Source of the DNA: an uncultured Pseudomonadota bacterium
Lineage (GTDB): Bacteria > Pseudomonadota > Gammaproteobacteria > Burkholderiales > Rhodocyclaceae
Direction of reading: 5' to 3'
NCBI GenBank assembly: GCA_903870055.1
Contig: CAIQBG010000067.1
Coordinates: 1-41,303 of the forward strand
DNA length: 41,303 nt
Part shown: positions 1 through 7,228 of the stretch, one piece after another
Layout: every line of letters starts with the position of its first letter
Numbering within the stretch: position 1 is the first letter of the stretch
Made by a program: the position numbers and the translations under genes
Notes under the pieces: model-generated
Told to the model about the DNA's origin: nothing
The model's input: only the letters and a program-made list of their open reading frames with translations
Database searches by the model: none

Positions 1-278
1 ATCGCCGCTTCAATGCCGGAATTAATAAGCTCTACGATTAAAACCAATGCAATGGTGCCTATTAATAATATCCGTTCAAGCGAATTGAAATCAAATACCC
101 ATGCCCAGGGGAGCATGAGCAGGGCAAGGCAAAGTTCCTGACGAAAGGCACTTTCTTCCCGGATTGCAAAGCCAAAACCTTGGAGGGAATGTCCCGTAGC
201 GAGCCAGACCCGCTTCAAACCCCTATGGGTTTTATGCGGGTTGGCTTTAGGGTCATAATGAATTCGTTCATTGGGCAT
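1..278 (-). CDS. dgkA: Diacylglycerol kinase (DgkA), 3' end cut by window edge
   Basis: Small integral inner-membrane kinase that phosphorylates diacylglycerol to phosphatidic acid using ATP. I read 92 codons from an ATG at 278-276; the C-terminus lies outside the window. Visible family features are the cytoplasmic surface segment REESAFRQE near residue 40, a hydrophobic helix LCLALLMLPWAWVF, and the start of the active-site helix with VELINSGIEA, which matches the family pattern in which an Asn and a Glu (NxxIE) contact ATP and the acceptor. The start lies 5 bases after the stop of the upstream glycosyltransferase gene, so the two are very likely co-transcribed. No clear ribosome binding site is seen, suggesting translational coupling. 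Confidence in the family is high. Confidence 0.9.
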   Translation of the reverse strand, partial: MPNERIHYDPKANPHKTHRGLKRVWLATGHSLQGFGFAIREESAFRQELCLALLMLPWAWVFDFNSLERILLIGTIALVLIVELINSGIEAA

Positions 279-283
279 ATGAG

Positions 284-1312
284 CTAGACGCCGAACTGTT
301 CCGCAAGCGCTGGTTCGTTAATCGGGTGCAGATGATTTACGAATTGGTTGGTAGCAGTAGCCCATGAGAACTTCTGAGCATGTTCGACTGCATCTTCACG
401 CTTAAGTTCAAGTGCATCAAGACAAGCCTGGCGCAAATCATGATGCAATGCTCCGGCCGGCGAATCACCGATCACATCCAGTGGGCCGGTCACCGGATAT
501 GCAGCAACAGGTAAACCACAGGCCATGGCTTCTAAAAGCACCAGGCCGAAAGTGTCTGTTTTGCTGGGGAAGACAAAGACATCGGCTGAAGAATAAACCT
601 CGGCAAGCTCATTCTGGTTAAGTACACCCATAAAGTTGGCTTTTGGGAATTTAGCTCGTAGTGCTGGCAAGGCAGGGCCTTCACCCGCTACCCATTTGGA
701 ACCGGGGAGATCAAGCTCCAGAAATGCTTCGATATTTTTTTCTACAGCAACGCGACCAACGTACAGAAAGATAGGCGGACGGGTGCCGAGCCTCTGTACT
801 TTTCGCGGTGTGAAGATATCTAGTTCAACACCGCGGCTCCACAGAACGACATTGTCAAAGCCGACTAGTTCCAGATCGTGCTTAACGACATGGGTAGGTG
901 CCATGATGGCCTTTGCCGGGCCATGAAACCATTTTAGGTACTGATAAGTCCAGCTTAACGGGATTCGAAGTCGGGCATGTACGTATTCAGGAAACCGTGT
1001 GTGATAGGCCGTTGTAAATGGGAAATTGTTTTGCAATGCCCAGGCACGAGCAGCAATACCTAGCGGTCCCTCGGTCGCAATGTGCATTGCATCAGGATTG
1101 AATGCTTTAATGCGCTTGATAACCTTGCTCTTGGGCAGGATAGACAGTCGAATATCTGGGTAGGTAGGGCAGGGGATGGTTTTAAATTCAAGCGGGGTCA
1201 GAATGTCCACCGCATGCCCCATCTTTTCAAGTTCGCGCCGTGTTGATTTGATTGTTCTTACAACACCATTTACCTGGGGTTCCCAGGCATCCGTTACGAT
1301 GAGGATTCGCAT
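284..1312 (-). CDS. GT4-family glycosyltransferase, possibly a diacylglycerol glycosyltransferase
   Basis: GT-B fold glycosyltransferase of 342 residues. The N-terminal acceptor domain starts MRILIVTDAWEPQVNGVVRT, with the Gly-rich NGVV loop typical of GT4 enzymes such as SqdX, MgtA and PimB. The donor domain begins near residue 180 with FLYVGRVAVEKN and carries the EX7E-type nucleotide-sugar signature around FGLVLLEAMACGLPV. No signal peptide or membrane helix is seen, so it is probably a peripheral cytoplasmic-face enzyme. It starts 3 bases after the stop of a PlcP/LpxH-like phosphatase gene, with GGAG about 7 bases upstream of the ATG, and is followed 5 bases later by dgkA. That context points to a lipid acceptor such as diacylglycerol (an Agt-like role), but sugar and acceptor cannot be read from sequence; another glycoconjugate target is possible. 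Confidence 0.85.
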   Translation of the reverse strand: MRILIVTDAWEPQVNGVVRTIKSTRRELEKMGHAVDILTPLEFKTIPCPTYPDIRLSILPKSKVIKRIKAFNPDAMHIATEGPLGIAARAWALQNNFPFTTAYHTRFPEYVHARLRIPLSWTYQYLKWFHGPAKAIMAPTHVVKHDLELVGFDNVVLWSRGVELDIFTPRKVQRLGTRPPIFLYVGRVAVEKNIEAFLELDLPGSKWVAGEGPALPALRAKFPKANFMGVLNQNELAEVYSSADVFVFPSKTDTFGLVLLEAMACGLPVAAYPVTGPLDVIGDSPAGALHHDLRQACLDALELKREDAVEHAQKFSWATATNQFVNHLHPINEPALAEQFGV

Positions 1313-1315
1313 GTG

Positions 1316-2152
1316 TTACTCCGTAGATGTGGAATTAATTTTCCAAGAAGCAGCACATACCTCTTGGTGCAGGCTAATAAGATTGAGCGGCGCCTCGATA
1401 CGGCGATTCCAATGAATAATGCGTAGGTCACCATCGAAGTCTTCGACTAGAGCTGTTAGGCTTTCCACCCAGTCGCCATCGTTTGCATAGAGCATTCCGT
1501 TGATGTCACGGATTTCGGCCTTATGGATATGGCCGCACACAACGCCATCACAATCACGGCGCCGAGCTTCTTCGGTCATTACATGCTCAAATGCAGAGAT
1601 GAAATTAACCGCGTTTTTTACCTGATGCTTGAGGTATTGCGATAACGACCAATAAGGAAGTCCCATGCGTACGCGAATTGCATTAAACCAGCGGTTGAGT
1701 TTGAGAATAAGCGTGTAGGCGCTGTCACCCACGTAAGCAAGCCAACGCGCATGTTGCATCACGCCATCAAACAGGTCGCCATGGGTTATCCACAGACGTT
1801 TGCCAGCTGCAGTTGTGTGAATGACGTCTTCAAGTACTTCTATTTCACCAAAAGTCAGTCCGATAAACTGACGTACGCTTTCATCGTGATTGCCCGGAAT
1901 GTATACAACGCGCGTTCCTTTACGACCTTTGCGCAAAATCTTCTGCACGACATCGTTATGAGTTTGCGGCCAGTACCATCCCTTTTTTAGGTGCCACCCA
2001 TCAAGAATGTCGCCTACAAGATAGAGTGTTTCTGATTCATGCGACTTCAGAAAGTCCAGGAGGTAGTTAGCCTGGCAGCCTGGTGTGCCCAGATGCACAT
2101 CGGATATCCAGATTGTGCGAAAGTTCAGTTCATTTGTTTCCACAGCTGCCAT
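1316..2152 (-). CDS. LpxH/PlcP-like calcineurin-fold metallophosphatase
   Basis: Binuclear metallophosphoesterase of 278 residues in the COG2908 group, usually labelled UDP-2,3-diacylglucosamine diphosphatase. Metal-binding motifs are in order: ISDVHLG (D18, H20), GDILD (D48), GNHDE (N88, H89), ITHGD near 122-126 and CGHIH near 206-210. The block WYWPQTHNDVVQK after the GDxxD motif is characteristic of the longer branch that includes the phosphate-starvation phospholipase C PlcP of rhizobia and marine bacteria, rather than classical LpxH of about 240 residues. It stands directly upstream of a GT4 glycosyltransferase and dgkA, the arrangement expected for lipid remodelling: phospholipid to diacylglycerol, then glycolipid or phosphatidate. 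The function as PlcP is inference; lipid A biosynthesis remains the alternative. Confidence 0.82.
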   Translation of the reverse strand: MAAVETNELNFRTIWISDVHLGTPGCQANYLLDFLKSHESETLYLVGDILDGWHLKKGWYWPQTHNDVVQKILRKGRKGTRVVYIPGNHDESVRQFIGLTFGEIEVLEDVIHTTAAGKRLWITHGDLFDGVMQHARWLAYVGDSAYTLILKLNRWFNAIRVRMGLPYWSLSQYLKHQVKNAVNFISAFEHVMTEEARRRDCDGVVCGHIHKAEIRDINGMLYANDGDWVESLTALVEDFDGDLRIIHWNRRIEAPLNLISLHQEVCAASWKINSTSTE

Positions 2153-2166
2153 TAGGCCAGCCGAAT

Positions 2167-2195
2167 ATGACGTAATCTTTAAGCTAACATGACAA
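2167..2195 (-). promoter_or_regulatory. Degenerate Pho-box-like direct repeat upstream of the PlcP-like gene
   Basis: Read on the minus strand, TTGTCAT (2195-2189) and ACGTCAT (2173-2167) start 22 bases apart, exactly two 11-base PhoB repeat units. The intervening unit, GCTTAAA, is poor. A weak -10, CATATT, follows. The known PhoB unit is CTGTCAT with a 4-base spacer. Suggestive only, but it sits in the 48-base gap just before the first gene of the putative lipid-remodelling operon. Confidence 0.3.
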
Positions 2196-2200
2196 ATAGA

Positions 2201-3226
2201 TTAAATAACGCGTTTGATCTTCAGTCCCGTATAAACTGCTAATCCGGCACCGCACATGATGAGCATCACAGCATAAAAAGAATGTTGCAGGCCTGGTAGG
2301 TCTTCCATGTTCATGCCCATAACCCCGGTAACTAAAGTCATCGGTAAAAATATTACGGTCATTACCGACAGGACTTGCAGGTTTTTTGCATTAAATTCTG
2401 CAACATGTGCAGAAAGTTCATCCTGTAAAACTTTTGCGCGTTCATAGAGGTTGTTAACTTCATCGACTAGGAAAGCGAGCAAATCAATCTGCTCGCGTAA
2501 CTGATCTGTGTCATCCTCGCTAAACCACGTTGGTTTACGTCTCAGCAATCGCCTCAAAGCAGTTAATTCAGGCGCATAGTGCCGACGAAGTCGGCTACAG
2601 GTGATGCGCAATCTTCCTAATGTTTCATGTTCCGGAAGATTGTCGCCTTTGATCAAGACTTCTTCTAGCGTATCCATTTGGTCTGATAGTTGATCAGTAC
2701 GGCGACGCAAGTGGCTGGCACGCTCTTCAATCAATTCGTGATAGAGCGCAACTACCGTATTGGGCGTAATGCGATTTTGTCGTAATAAATGGCGAAGCGT
2801 GTCTGTTGTCATCAAGGGGTGTGCCCGAAGCGACAAAAGCAAACGTGGGGTCATGATCGCCCAGAGCGTTCCCGTTTCTTCGTCATCTTCCGAGTGGTTC
2901 AATCCAATGCGAAAATCATTCATGACCATCATGAGCCCATCACCAAACTCTTCAATCGTCTCCATGCGGCTACGGTTGACTTGTTCCAGAATCGCTTCTT
3001 TGAGTGACTCAGGTATTTGTGGTGTTTGCTTTAGCCATCTTTGAACACGTGCATTCGATAGATTTAAATGCAGCCAGAGAGATTTGTTGCTGTCTGAGAG
3101 AGCTTGATCGATTTGATCAGGTTGGATTTCGTGAGAGTGATGTGCATCCATTTCCCAGGCAAACACTACACCGTCCGTTGGTATGAGCATGGGATCAATC
3201 AATGCATCGATTGGAATAAATGCCAT
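2201..3226 (-). CDS. CorA/ZntB-family divalent cation transporter
   Basis: Inner-membrane metal-ion transporter of the CorA superfamily, 341 residues from the ATG at 3226. A GTG 10 codons upstream is also open, but the MAFIPIDALIDP start fits the family better; neither has a strong ribosome binding site. The long soluble N-terminal part (about 1-275) contains the helical funnel and a coiled-coil-like stretch (EERASHLRRRTDQLSDQMDT). Two C-terminal membrane helices follow: VLSVMTVIFLPMTLVTGVMG ending in the signature GMNMEDLPG, then SFYAVMLIMCGAGLAVYTGL, with a basic tail. The GMN loop is the selectivity filter of CorA. Sequence around it resembles the ZntB branch more than Mg-type CorA, so substrate (Mg, Zn, Co) is undecided. 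It lies 48 bases upstream of the phosphatase gene on the same strand. Confidence 0.88.
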   Translation of the reverse strand: MAFIPIDALIDPMLIPTDGVVFAWEMDAHHSHEIQPDQIDQALSDSNKSLWLHLNLSNARVQRWLKQTPQIPESLKEAILEQVNRSRMETIEEFGDGLMMVMNDFRIGLNHSEDDEETGTLWAIMTPRLLLSLRAHPLMTTDTLRHLLRQNRITPNTVVALYHELIEERASHLRRRTDQLSDQMDTLEEVLIKGDNLPEHETLGRLRITCSRLRRHYAPELTALRRLLRRKPTWFSEDDTDQLREQIDLLAFLVDEVNNLYERAKVLQDELSAHVAEFNAKNLQVLSVMTVIFLPMTLVTGVMGMNMEDLPGLQHSFYAVMLIMCGAGLAVYTGLKIKRVI

Positions 3227-3372
3227 TATGTTTAAGCCGTGTCTTTTGTCGATCACTCAATGTATTAAAGAATTGTTACGTAGATATGACTTTCCGGAAT
3301 TTTGAAAATTTCATAATTAATCGGGTATCGCTGTGCCATAATCAGCGAATAGTTATCAACAAGGAGCTCATC

Positions 3373-3867
3373 TTGGCCACACGTCCAACAACAACTCGTA
3401 AGCCAGCGGTGCGGACAACCGTTGCACGCAAAACCGCACGTCCTGCTACCAAATCAGTTGCGAAGCCGGCAACGAGTGCTGCGAAAGCACCTGCCCGTCG
3501 CGTTGTACCAACAGCAGCTCGTAAACCGGTATCGACTATTGTTGCCAAGAATCTGAAGCCAGTCGTTGCTAAGTCTGTATCGACTGTAGCTAAGGCTAAG
3601 CCTGTGGCAGCGACTAAAACGATTGCAAAGCCGAAGAAGGTGAAGTTGGTACGTGACAACTTTTCTATCCCGGCCCATGAGCATGCGCTGCTTGCAGACC
3701 TTAAGAAGCGTGCCAAGAAACTCGGCAAGGAATTCAAGAAGTCCGAATTCGTACGTGCCGGCATTGCACATCTAGTTTCTTTGACGGACACCGTTCTTGT
3801 GAATACGCTTGCTAAGGTTGAACGCGTTAAAACGGGTCGACCGTCCAAAAAGAGCAAGAAGAAATAA
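3373..3867 (+). CDS. Histone-H1-like basic protein with C-terminal conserved domain (TTG start)
   Basis: Predicted DNA-binding nucleoid protein of 164 residues. Residues 1-91 form a low-complexity tail rich in Ala, Lys, Arg, Pro, Thr and Val with loose KPA/ARK/AKP repeats, like eukaryotic H1 tails and bacterial AlgP/HctB. Residues 92-156 are a compact domain (VRDNFSIPAHEHALLADLKK, then KKSEFVRAGIAHL) that looks like a ribbon-helix-helix-type fold: a short strand, then two helices with a basic face. It ends in KTGRPSKKSKKK. I chose TTG at 3373 because AAGGAG at 3361-3366 lies 6 bases before it; the frame is open upstream, but that part is not family-like. It stands alone and is closed by a terminator at 3885. 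The fold assignment is from pattern only. Confidence 0.8.
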   Translation: MATRPTTTRKPAVRTTVARKTARPATKSVAKPATSAAKAPARRVVPTAARKPVSTIVAKNLKPVVAKSVSTVAKAKPVAATKTIAKPKKVKLVRDNFSIPAHEHALLADLKKRAKKLGKEFKKSEFVRAGIAHLVSLTDTVLVNTLAKVERVKTGRPSKKSKKK

Positions 3868-3884
3868 AGTGATGTTGTGTTAAT

Positions 3885-3913
3885 AAAAACCAGGCCTTGT
3901 GCCTGGTTTTTTT
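3885..3913 (+). terminator. Intrinsic terminator after the histone-like gene
   Basis: An 11-base stem, AAAAACCAGGC (3885-3895) pairing with GCCTGGTTTTT (3901-3911), a 5-base loop and a continuing T run to 3913. It begins 17 bases after the stop codon. The A run on the left arm lets it work in the reverse direction too, where the barrel gene at 3978-4844 converges on it. Confidence 0.9.
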
Positions 3914-3977
3914 ATGCTTACGCTCGTCCGGCTAGTTTTATTACTTGCAATGTGAGCGAAGTGTGATTTTCGAATTT

Positions 3978-4844
3978 TTAGAACCGCCAAGTAAACCCTA
4001 CTTCAAAGCGGTCTGAACCATTTCTTTTTGATTTGCTGCTAGAAACGGTATCGCTGATATTGTCACCACTGATTAGATAGGCAAAACCAATATCAACGTT
4101 TGTCATTAGGGAATAAATCGAAGCGGCCATGGCGTATGTGTTGAGATAGGTCGGAGATGTGGTGGGTGTATTGGTGCCTGCCCCAACATCTATGGCAAGT
4201 TTTAACCTTGGATGCGCTTGCCACACGGGTGCGATAGAGATTGCGTAAACATTGACCCTCTGAGGATCCAGATCACCAGCAACAGAATAGTTGAGGTTGT
4301 ATGGCTCTCTTTCATAGGACATGTTCATATGAATGGCTAGGGTTTGCCAGTTGTAAGAACTGATCATGTTTAAACCATAGTTGGTTGCCGCATTTCCCAA
4401 TCCTGCAATTTGCTGGTTGTTTCCCGTTGGCAAAGTCAGCGTCGGCTTTGCGGCAAGGCTTAGGCCAGATTCACCGTCTCCAATAAATCGCCACTTGAGC
4501 CCCATTACGTAATTGGATAACGGAGAAAACTGACCGCTCGGCAACGTATAGTATGTGGTCGATAATGAAGCTTCTATCGTTTCGCTCAGGCCACGCGTGT
4601 ATGTAAATGGAAATGCTTTAGCATTGCCGCTACCCACAAATTCTTCGCCGGGTGAAATATCGCTGAATTCTCCATTGGGCCCGCCTGCTGTAATTGAATA
4701 GAAATAGGCTTCAATCTGATTGTCGCCAACCCCTACCGTGCCAGCATCATCTGTATTAAGTGGCTCAAAGGCCAGAGACTTGCATGCATAAAGCATGAGG
4801 CACCACAGTAATAAATTTCTCAAAGGCGTAGTAAGGGTGGTCAC
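3978..4844 (-). CDS. Outer-membrane beta-barrel protein, MetA-pathway/transporter-like
   Basis: Predicted outer-membrane beta-barrel of 288 residues. The N-terminus has a Sec signal peptide (LRNLLLWCLMLYACKSLAFE, cleavage probably near residue 25), followed by the conserved opening EPLNTDDAGTVGVGDNQIE seen in proteins labelled phenol-degradation meta-pathway or generic 'transporter'. Alternating aromatic and polar strands run throughout, and the chain ends in FEVGFTWRF with a terminal Phe, the BamA recognition signal. It is monocistronic, converging on the histone-like gene and divergent from a small unknown gene. No substrate can be deduced; related barrels are found beside aromatic-compound or quinoprotein pathways, but nothing of that kind is here. 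Confidence 0.75.
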   Translation of the reverse strand: MTTLTTPLRNLLLWCLMLYACKSLAFEPLNTDDAGTVGVGDNQIEAYFYSITAGGPNGEFSDISPGEEFVGSGNAKAFPFTYTRGLSETIEASLSTTYYTLPSGQFSPLSNYVMGLKWRFIGDGESGLSLAAKPTLTLPTGNNQQIAGLGNAATNYGLNMISSYNWQTLAIHMNMSYEREPYNLNYSVAGDLDPQRVNVYAISIAPVWQAHPRLKLAIDVGAGTNTPTTSPTYLNTYAMAASIYSLMTNVDIGFAYLISGDNISDTVSSSKSKRNGSDRFEVGFTWRF

Positions 4845-4989
4845 TAAAAACGTGACATTACCTACGCCATATTTCGTTACGATGACGAACGTTTTGTAAC
4901 GTCCACCGTCACAAAAAATTCATCTTGCTGAGATAGATCACTGTCTCGAAAGAAGATAGCCTCAGTGCATTCGTTAATGGAGCAACACA

Positions 4990-5172
4990 ATGCCAAATCT
5001 ATCTATGCAAGAAGCCCTTGAACAGCTTGAAAAAATATTTAAAGAAAAACCTAATTACAATAAGCTGCCAGGCGGGGCTGGTTATCGTAATGGCTATGCT
5101 GACGGGTTCAAGCTGGCCGTTAAACGTTTCAAAGCCTTTAGGGACGAACTAGTGAAGCATCCGCGAGCCTAG
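4990..5172 (+). CDS. Uncharacterised 60-residue protein
   Basis: Short orphan protein I do not recognise. It begins MPNLSMQEALEQLEKIFKEK, an amphipathic helix, then KLPGGAGYRNGYADGFK, a Gly/Tyr-rich turn, and a second basic helix LAVKRFKAFRDELVKH. No Cys, signal peptide or membrane helix. The start ATG is preceded by GGAG at 4979-4982 with suitable spacing, which supports real translation. The stop codon lies inside the small palindrome GCCTAggtTAGGC (5167-5179), and the YkgJ-like gene converges from the other strand with one base between. Helix-turn-helix-like packing is possible but not demonstrable. Confidence 0.65.
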   Translation: MPNLSMQEALEQLEKIFKEKPNYNKLPGGAGYRNGYADGFKLAVKRFKAFRDELVKHPRA

Positions 5173-5173
5173 G

Positions 5174-5569
5174 TTAGGCCGTAGGGATAAAGTCTTTATC
5201 ACCCTGGCATTTGCGTTCAAACTTTAGGAAGCCGTAGTAACCACATTTTTTACCTTCAGGAAACGCTCTACAGACAGCAGGTCGTGCTTCATAGATGGAG
5301 CAACGACGTTTATCCTGATCGAGAAACTGACAGGTAGTGGCGTAGATGTGGTCTTTCTTGTGCTTAAGAATGCGCTCATTAACGTGATCCTTCGGATGCC
5401 CTTCTTTGAACACATAGCTACGGGTGAACTTTGCTTTCGCTTGATCGGCAGTAAGCTCAAAATGTTCGGCCAGTCGAACGATATCTTTTTTGGTGACTTC
5501 AATACGCGGATAGCTGCAACAGTATCCGGGGCATTTGGCGCAGTCGTAGTTCACTTTAGGTGTTTTCAT
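5174..5569 (-). CDS. YkgJ-family cysteine-cluster protein
   Basis: Small cytoplasmic protein of 131 residues with the Zn/Fe-chelating YkgJ (CxxCxxxCC) domain. The N-terminal cluster is CAKCPGYCC (residues 10-18), followed by CQFLDQDKRRCSIYEARPAVCRAFPEG with the C-x7-8-C-x3-YxxRPxxCRxFP pattern typical of the family, and further Cys in KKCGYYG and RKCQGDKDF. The metal is not settled for the family; Fe-S or Zn are both proposed. It follows the CYTH-CHAD gene by 25 bases on the same strand, so they may share a transcript. No functional partner is obvious. Confidence 0.85.
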   Translation of the reverse strand: MKTPKVNYDCAKCPGYCCSYPRIEVTKKDIVRLAEHFELTADQAKAKFTRSYVFKEGHPKDHVNERILKHKKDHIYATTCQFLDQDKRRCSIYEARPAVCRAFPEGKKCGYYGFLKFERKCQGDKDFIPTA

Positions 5570-5594
5570 AGAGGCTTTCCGTTCTTGCCCGGGA

Positions 5595-7073
5595 TCATTT
5601 TTCCCAGGGGGTATCCAGTTTAATCACCGGCTTGAGCGCCGATGGAAGCATTTCCAGGTAGGCGCTCATGCGCCCCTTGGCCCAGGCGAGTGGTACGTCG
5701 GTTTCAGAAGTATCTCGCTCTGCCATGAGGACTTCAGCTGTGGCCAGATCGTTCATGTGCCCCAGAAGCTCCTGTGTGCTGGCCAGCGCCCGGGAAAATG
5801 CTTGCACACGTTTCTTCGGATAAAGGCTTTCGAAGAAGTCGAGAGTGTAACGGAGTTTTTTTAGATCAATACGAACTTCATGGCGTTCTTCAGCGTTTAG
5901 CGTATGTGCCATCTTCGCGCCTTGTACAAAGCGCTTATGTCGGCGCCTGAGTGCTTTGGTCGCGTAGGTGCGTATCGTGTCTGTGCTGTCTTTCAGATTC
6001 ATCAATGCTTCGCAGAAGCTGATGATATTGAGGCTATAGGCCTTGCTGGTAATACAGACTTTTGCTGCTTCGTGAGCAGCAAGTCGTTTCTGGTGGGCGA
6101 AGCCGCGCAAGGCTAATAAGTCGGGGTGCTCTCCAAGATCCTGATCGAGCAGGGGAAGTTGTTCGGTACAAAAGACATCCCAGTTTCTGGCGTTACCTAA
6201 TTCTTGAGCGACGTCTCTCCAGGCATTGCTCCAACGTTCTGCAAAGCCTGTAGGTAGTGCATCAGCAAAAAGCCGTAGCGCAGTTCTTAGACGGCGTAAA
6301 GCAACACGTGCCTGGTGTACATACTCTTCATCCTGAGGTGAACGTATGCCGCTTTCATTGGCCTGCAATTGAGCGATACAGCTCCTGGTTATGTACTGGA
6401 AGACGGCAATCGTTGTTGCCCGGTGTTGGATGCTGAGTGATTCTGCTTTGCTTGGCACATGGCGCGTGTCCAGGAACAGGGCATACCCACGGGCAGCTTT
6501 GCTTTCATCGGCAGGGTGCAGGCGGACATGGCGGCTGAGCATTCGTGCTAGCGCAAAAAGGGTCGCGGGGTTGCCTTGCTTGAGCTCTAGCTCTAGTTCG
6601 CAGATGGGTTGCTCGCGCGTCAGCTCATCGCTTTGTACGGAGATAGTCCCCTGGTCTAGGGCAACTTCAATCGTTGCGCGCCTGAAACTTAAGGTCCACG
6701 CCCTGCGACTAAAATCGGTGGTAAATACCGGTACTAACTGCGCAGCTTTTAAACTGAGTGCTTCAGCCAGATTGGCATCGTCAATCAGGGTAGCAAAGTC
6801 GAAACGCCCGGGCAGCGTGGGGGCTTCCCACTCGGAGCGTTGGCTAATCCCGCCTTCGCTACGTTGTGCTGTTTTAACGGTAAGTAGTGTTTTACGTAAT
6901 ACCCGACGTTCCCGAACGGCTACTCGTTGTTTGGTCAGATCGAGATCTGGTGTGTCAAAGTAGGTGTTGTATAGCTTGAGCCGTTTGGGCGGTGTTGACA
7001 GTAACGGATGCTGGATGAGCAGAGGAATGTCTTCTGCCGCCAGTGATAGTTTGAGTTCGGTTTCAGTGCCCAT
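5595..7073 (-). CDS. CYTH-CHAD domain protein, probable inorganic triphosphatase (YgiF-like)
   Basis: Two-domain protein of 492 residues. The N-terminal CYTH domain (about 1-200) opens with the ExExK motif as ETELKLSL, continues with YNTYFDTPDLDL and charged strand pairs such as RERRVLRKTLLTVKT, the tunnel residues that hold triphosphate and metal in triphosphate tunnel metalloenzymes. The C-terminal CHAD domain (about 215-485) is helical and His/Arg-rich: YVHQARVALRRLRTALRLF and HEVRIDLKKLRYTLDFFES, regions that bind polyphosphate. E. coli YgiF has the same order and hydrolyses inorganic triphosphate. Upstream on the same strand is the CBS gene, separated by a terminator; downstream is the YkgJ-like gene. 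Function as a triphosphatase is family-based. Confidence 0.88.
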   Translation of the reverse strand: MGTETELKLSLAAEDIPLLIQHPLLSTPPKRLKLYNTYFDTPDLDLTKQRVAVRERRVLRKTLLTVKTAQRSEGGISQRSEWEAPTLPGRFDFATLIDDANLAEALSLKAAQLVPVFTTDFSRRAWTLSFRRATIEVALDQGTISVQSDELTREQPICELELELKQGNPATLFALARMLSRHVRLHPADESKAARGYALFLDTRHVPSKAESLSIQHRATTIAVFQYITRSCIAQLQANESGIRSPQDEEYVHQARVALRRLRTALRLFADALPTGFAERWSNAWRDVAQELGNARNWDVFCTEQLPLLDQDLGEHPDLLALRGFAHQKRLAAHEAAKVCITSKAYSLNIISFCEALMNLKDSTDTIRTYATKALRRRHKRFVQGAKMAHTLNAEERHEVRIDLKKLRYTLDFFESLYPKKRVQAFSRALASTQELLGHMNDLATAEVLMAERDTSETDVPLAWAKGRMSAYLEMLPSALKPVIKLDTPWEK

Positions 7074-7177
7074 ATTACAGTTCTGTTAAATTTCCGTTAA
7101 AAAATAACGGGTTAAAGCTGTTTGATGGGCAAAGCTTACCTGTGGTATCCGTGAATGGCAAATAAAATCCACAGCCA

Positions 7178-7208
7178 ATAAAAAACCCGCAGTTCCAGCC
7201 TACGGGTT
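7178..7208 (-). terminator. Intrinsic terminator after the CBS-domain gene
   Basis: On the minus strand, AACCCG-TAG pairs with CTG-CGGGTT (one mismatch), 7208-7184, and is followed by TTTTTTATT. It lies about 20 bases downstream of the stop of the CBS gene at 7229 and upstream of the CYTH-CHAD gene, so those two genes are probably separate transcripts. Confidence 0.8.
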
Positions 7209-7228
7209 CTTTGGGGGGGGCCAGAGAC

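Noticed and set aside
3220-3372. Upstream extension of the histone-like protein
   Set aside because: Residues are not Lys/Ala-rich and overlap the corA 5' end; TTG 3373 has an ideal ribosome binding site.
3342-3857. Minus-strand open frame opposite the histone-like gene
   Set aside because: A by-product of the repetitive Ala/Lys codons on the plus strand, which has the ribosome binding site and terminator.
5167-5179. GCCTAggtTAGGC palindrome as a terminator
   Set aside because: Five-base stem with no T run on either strand; left as a note in the small-gene entry.
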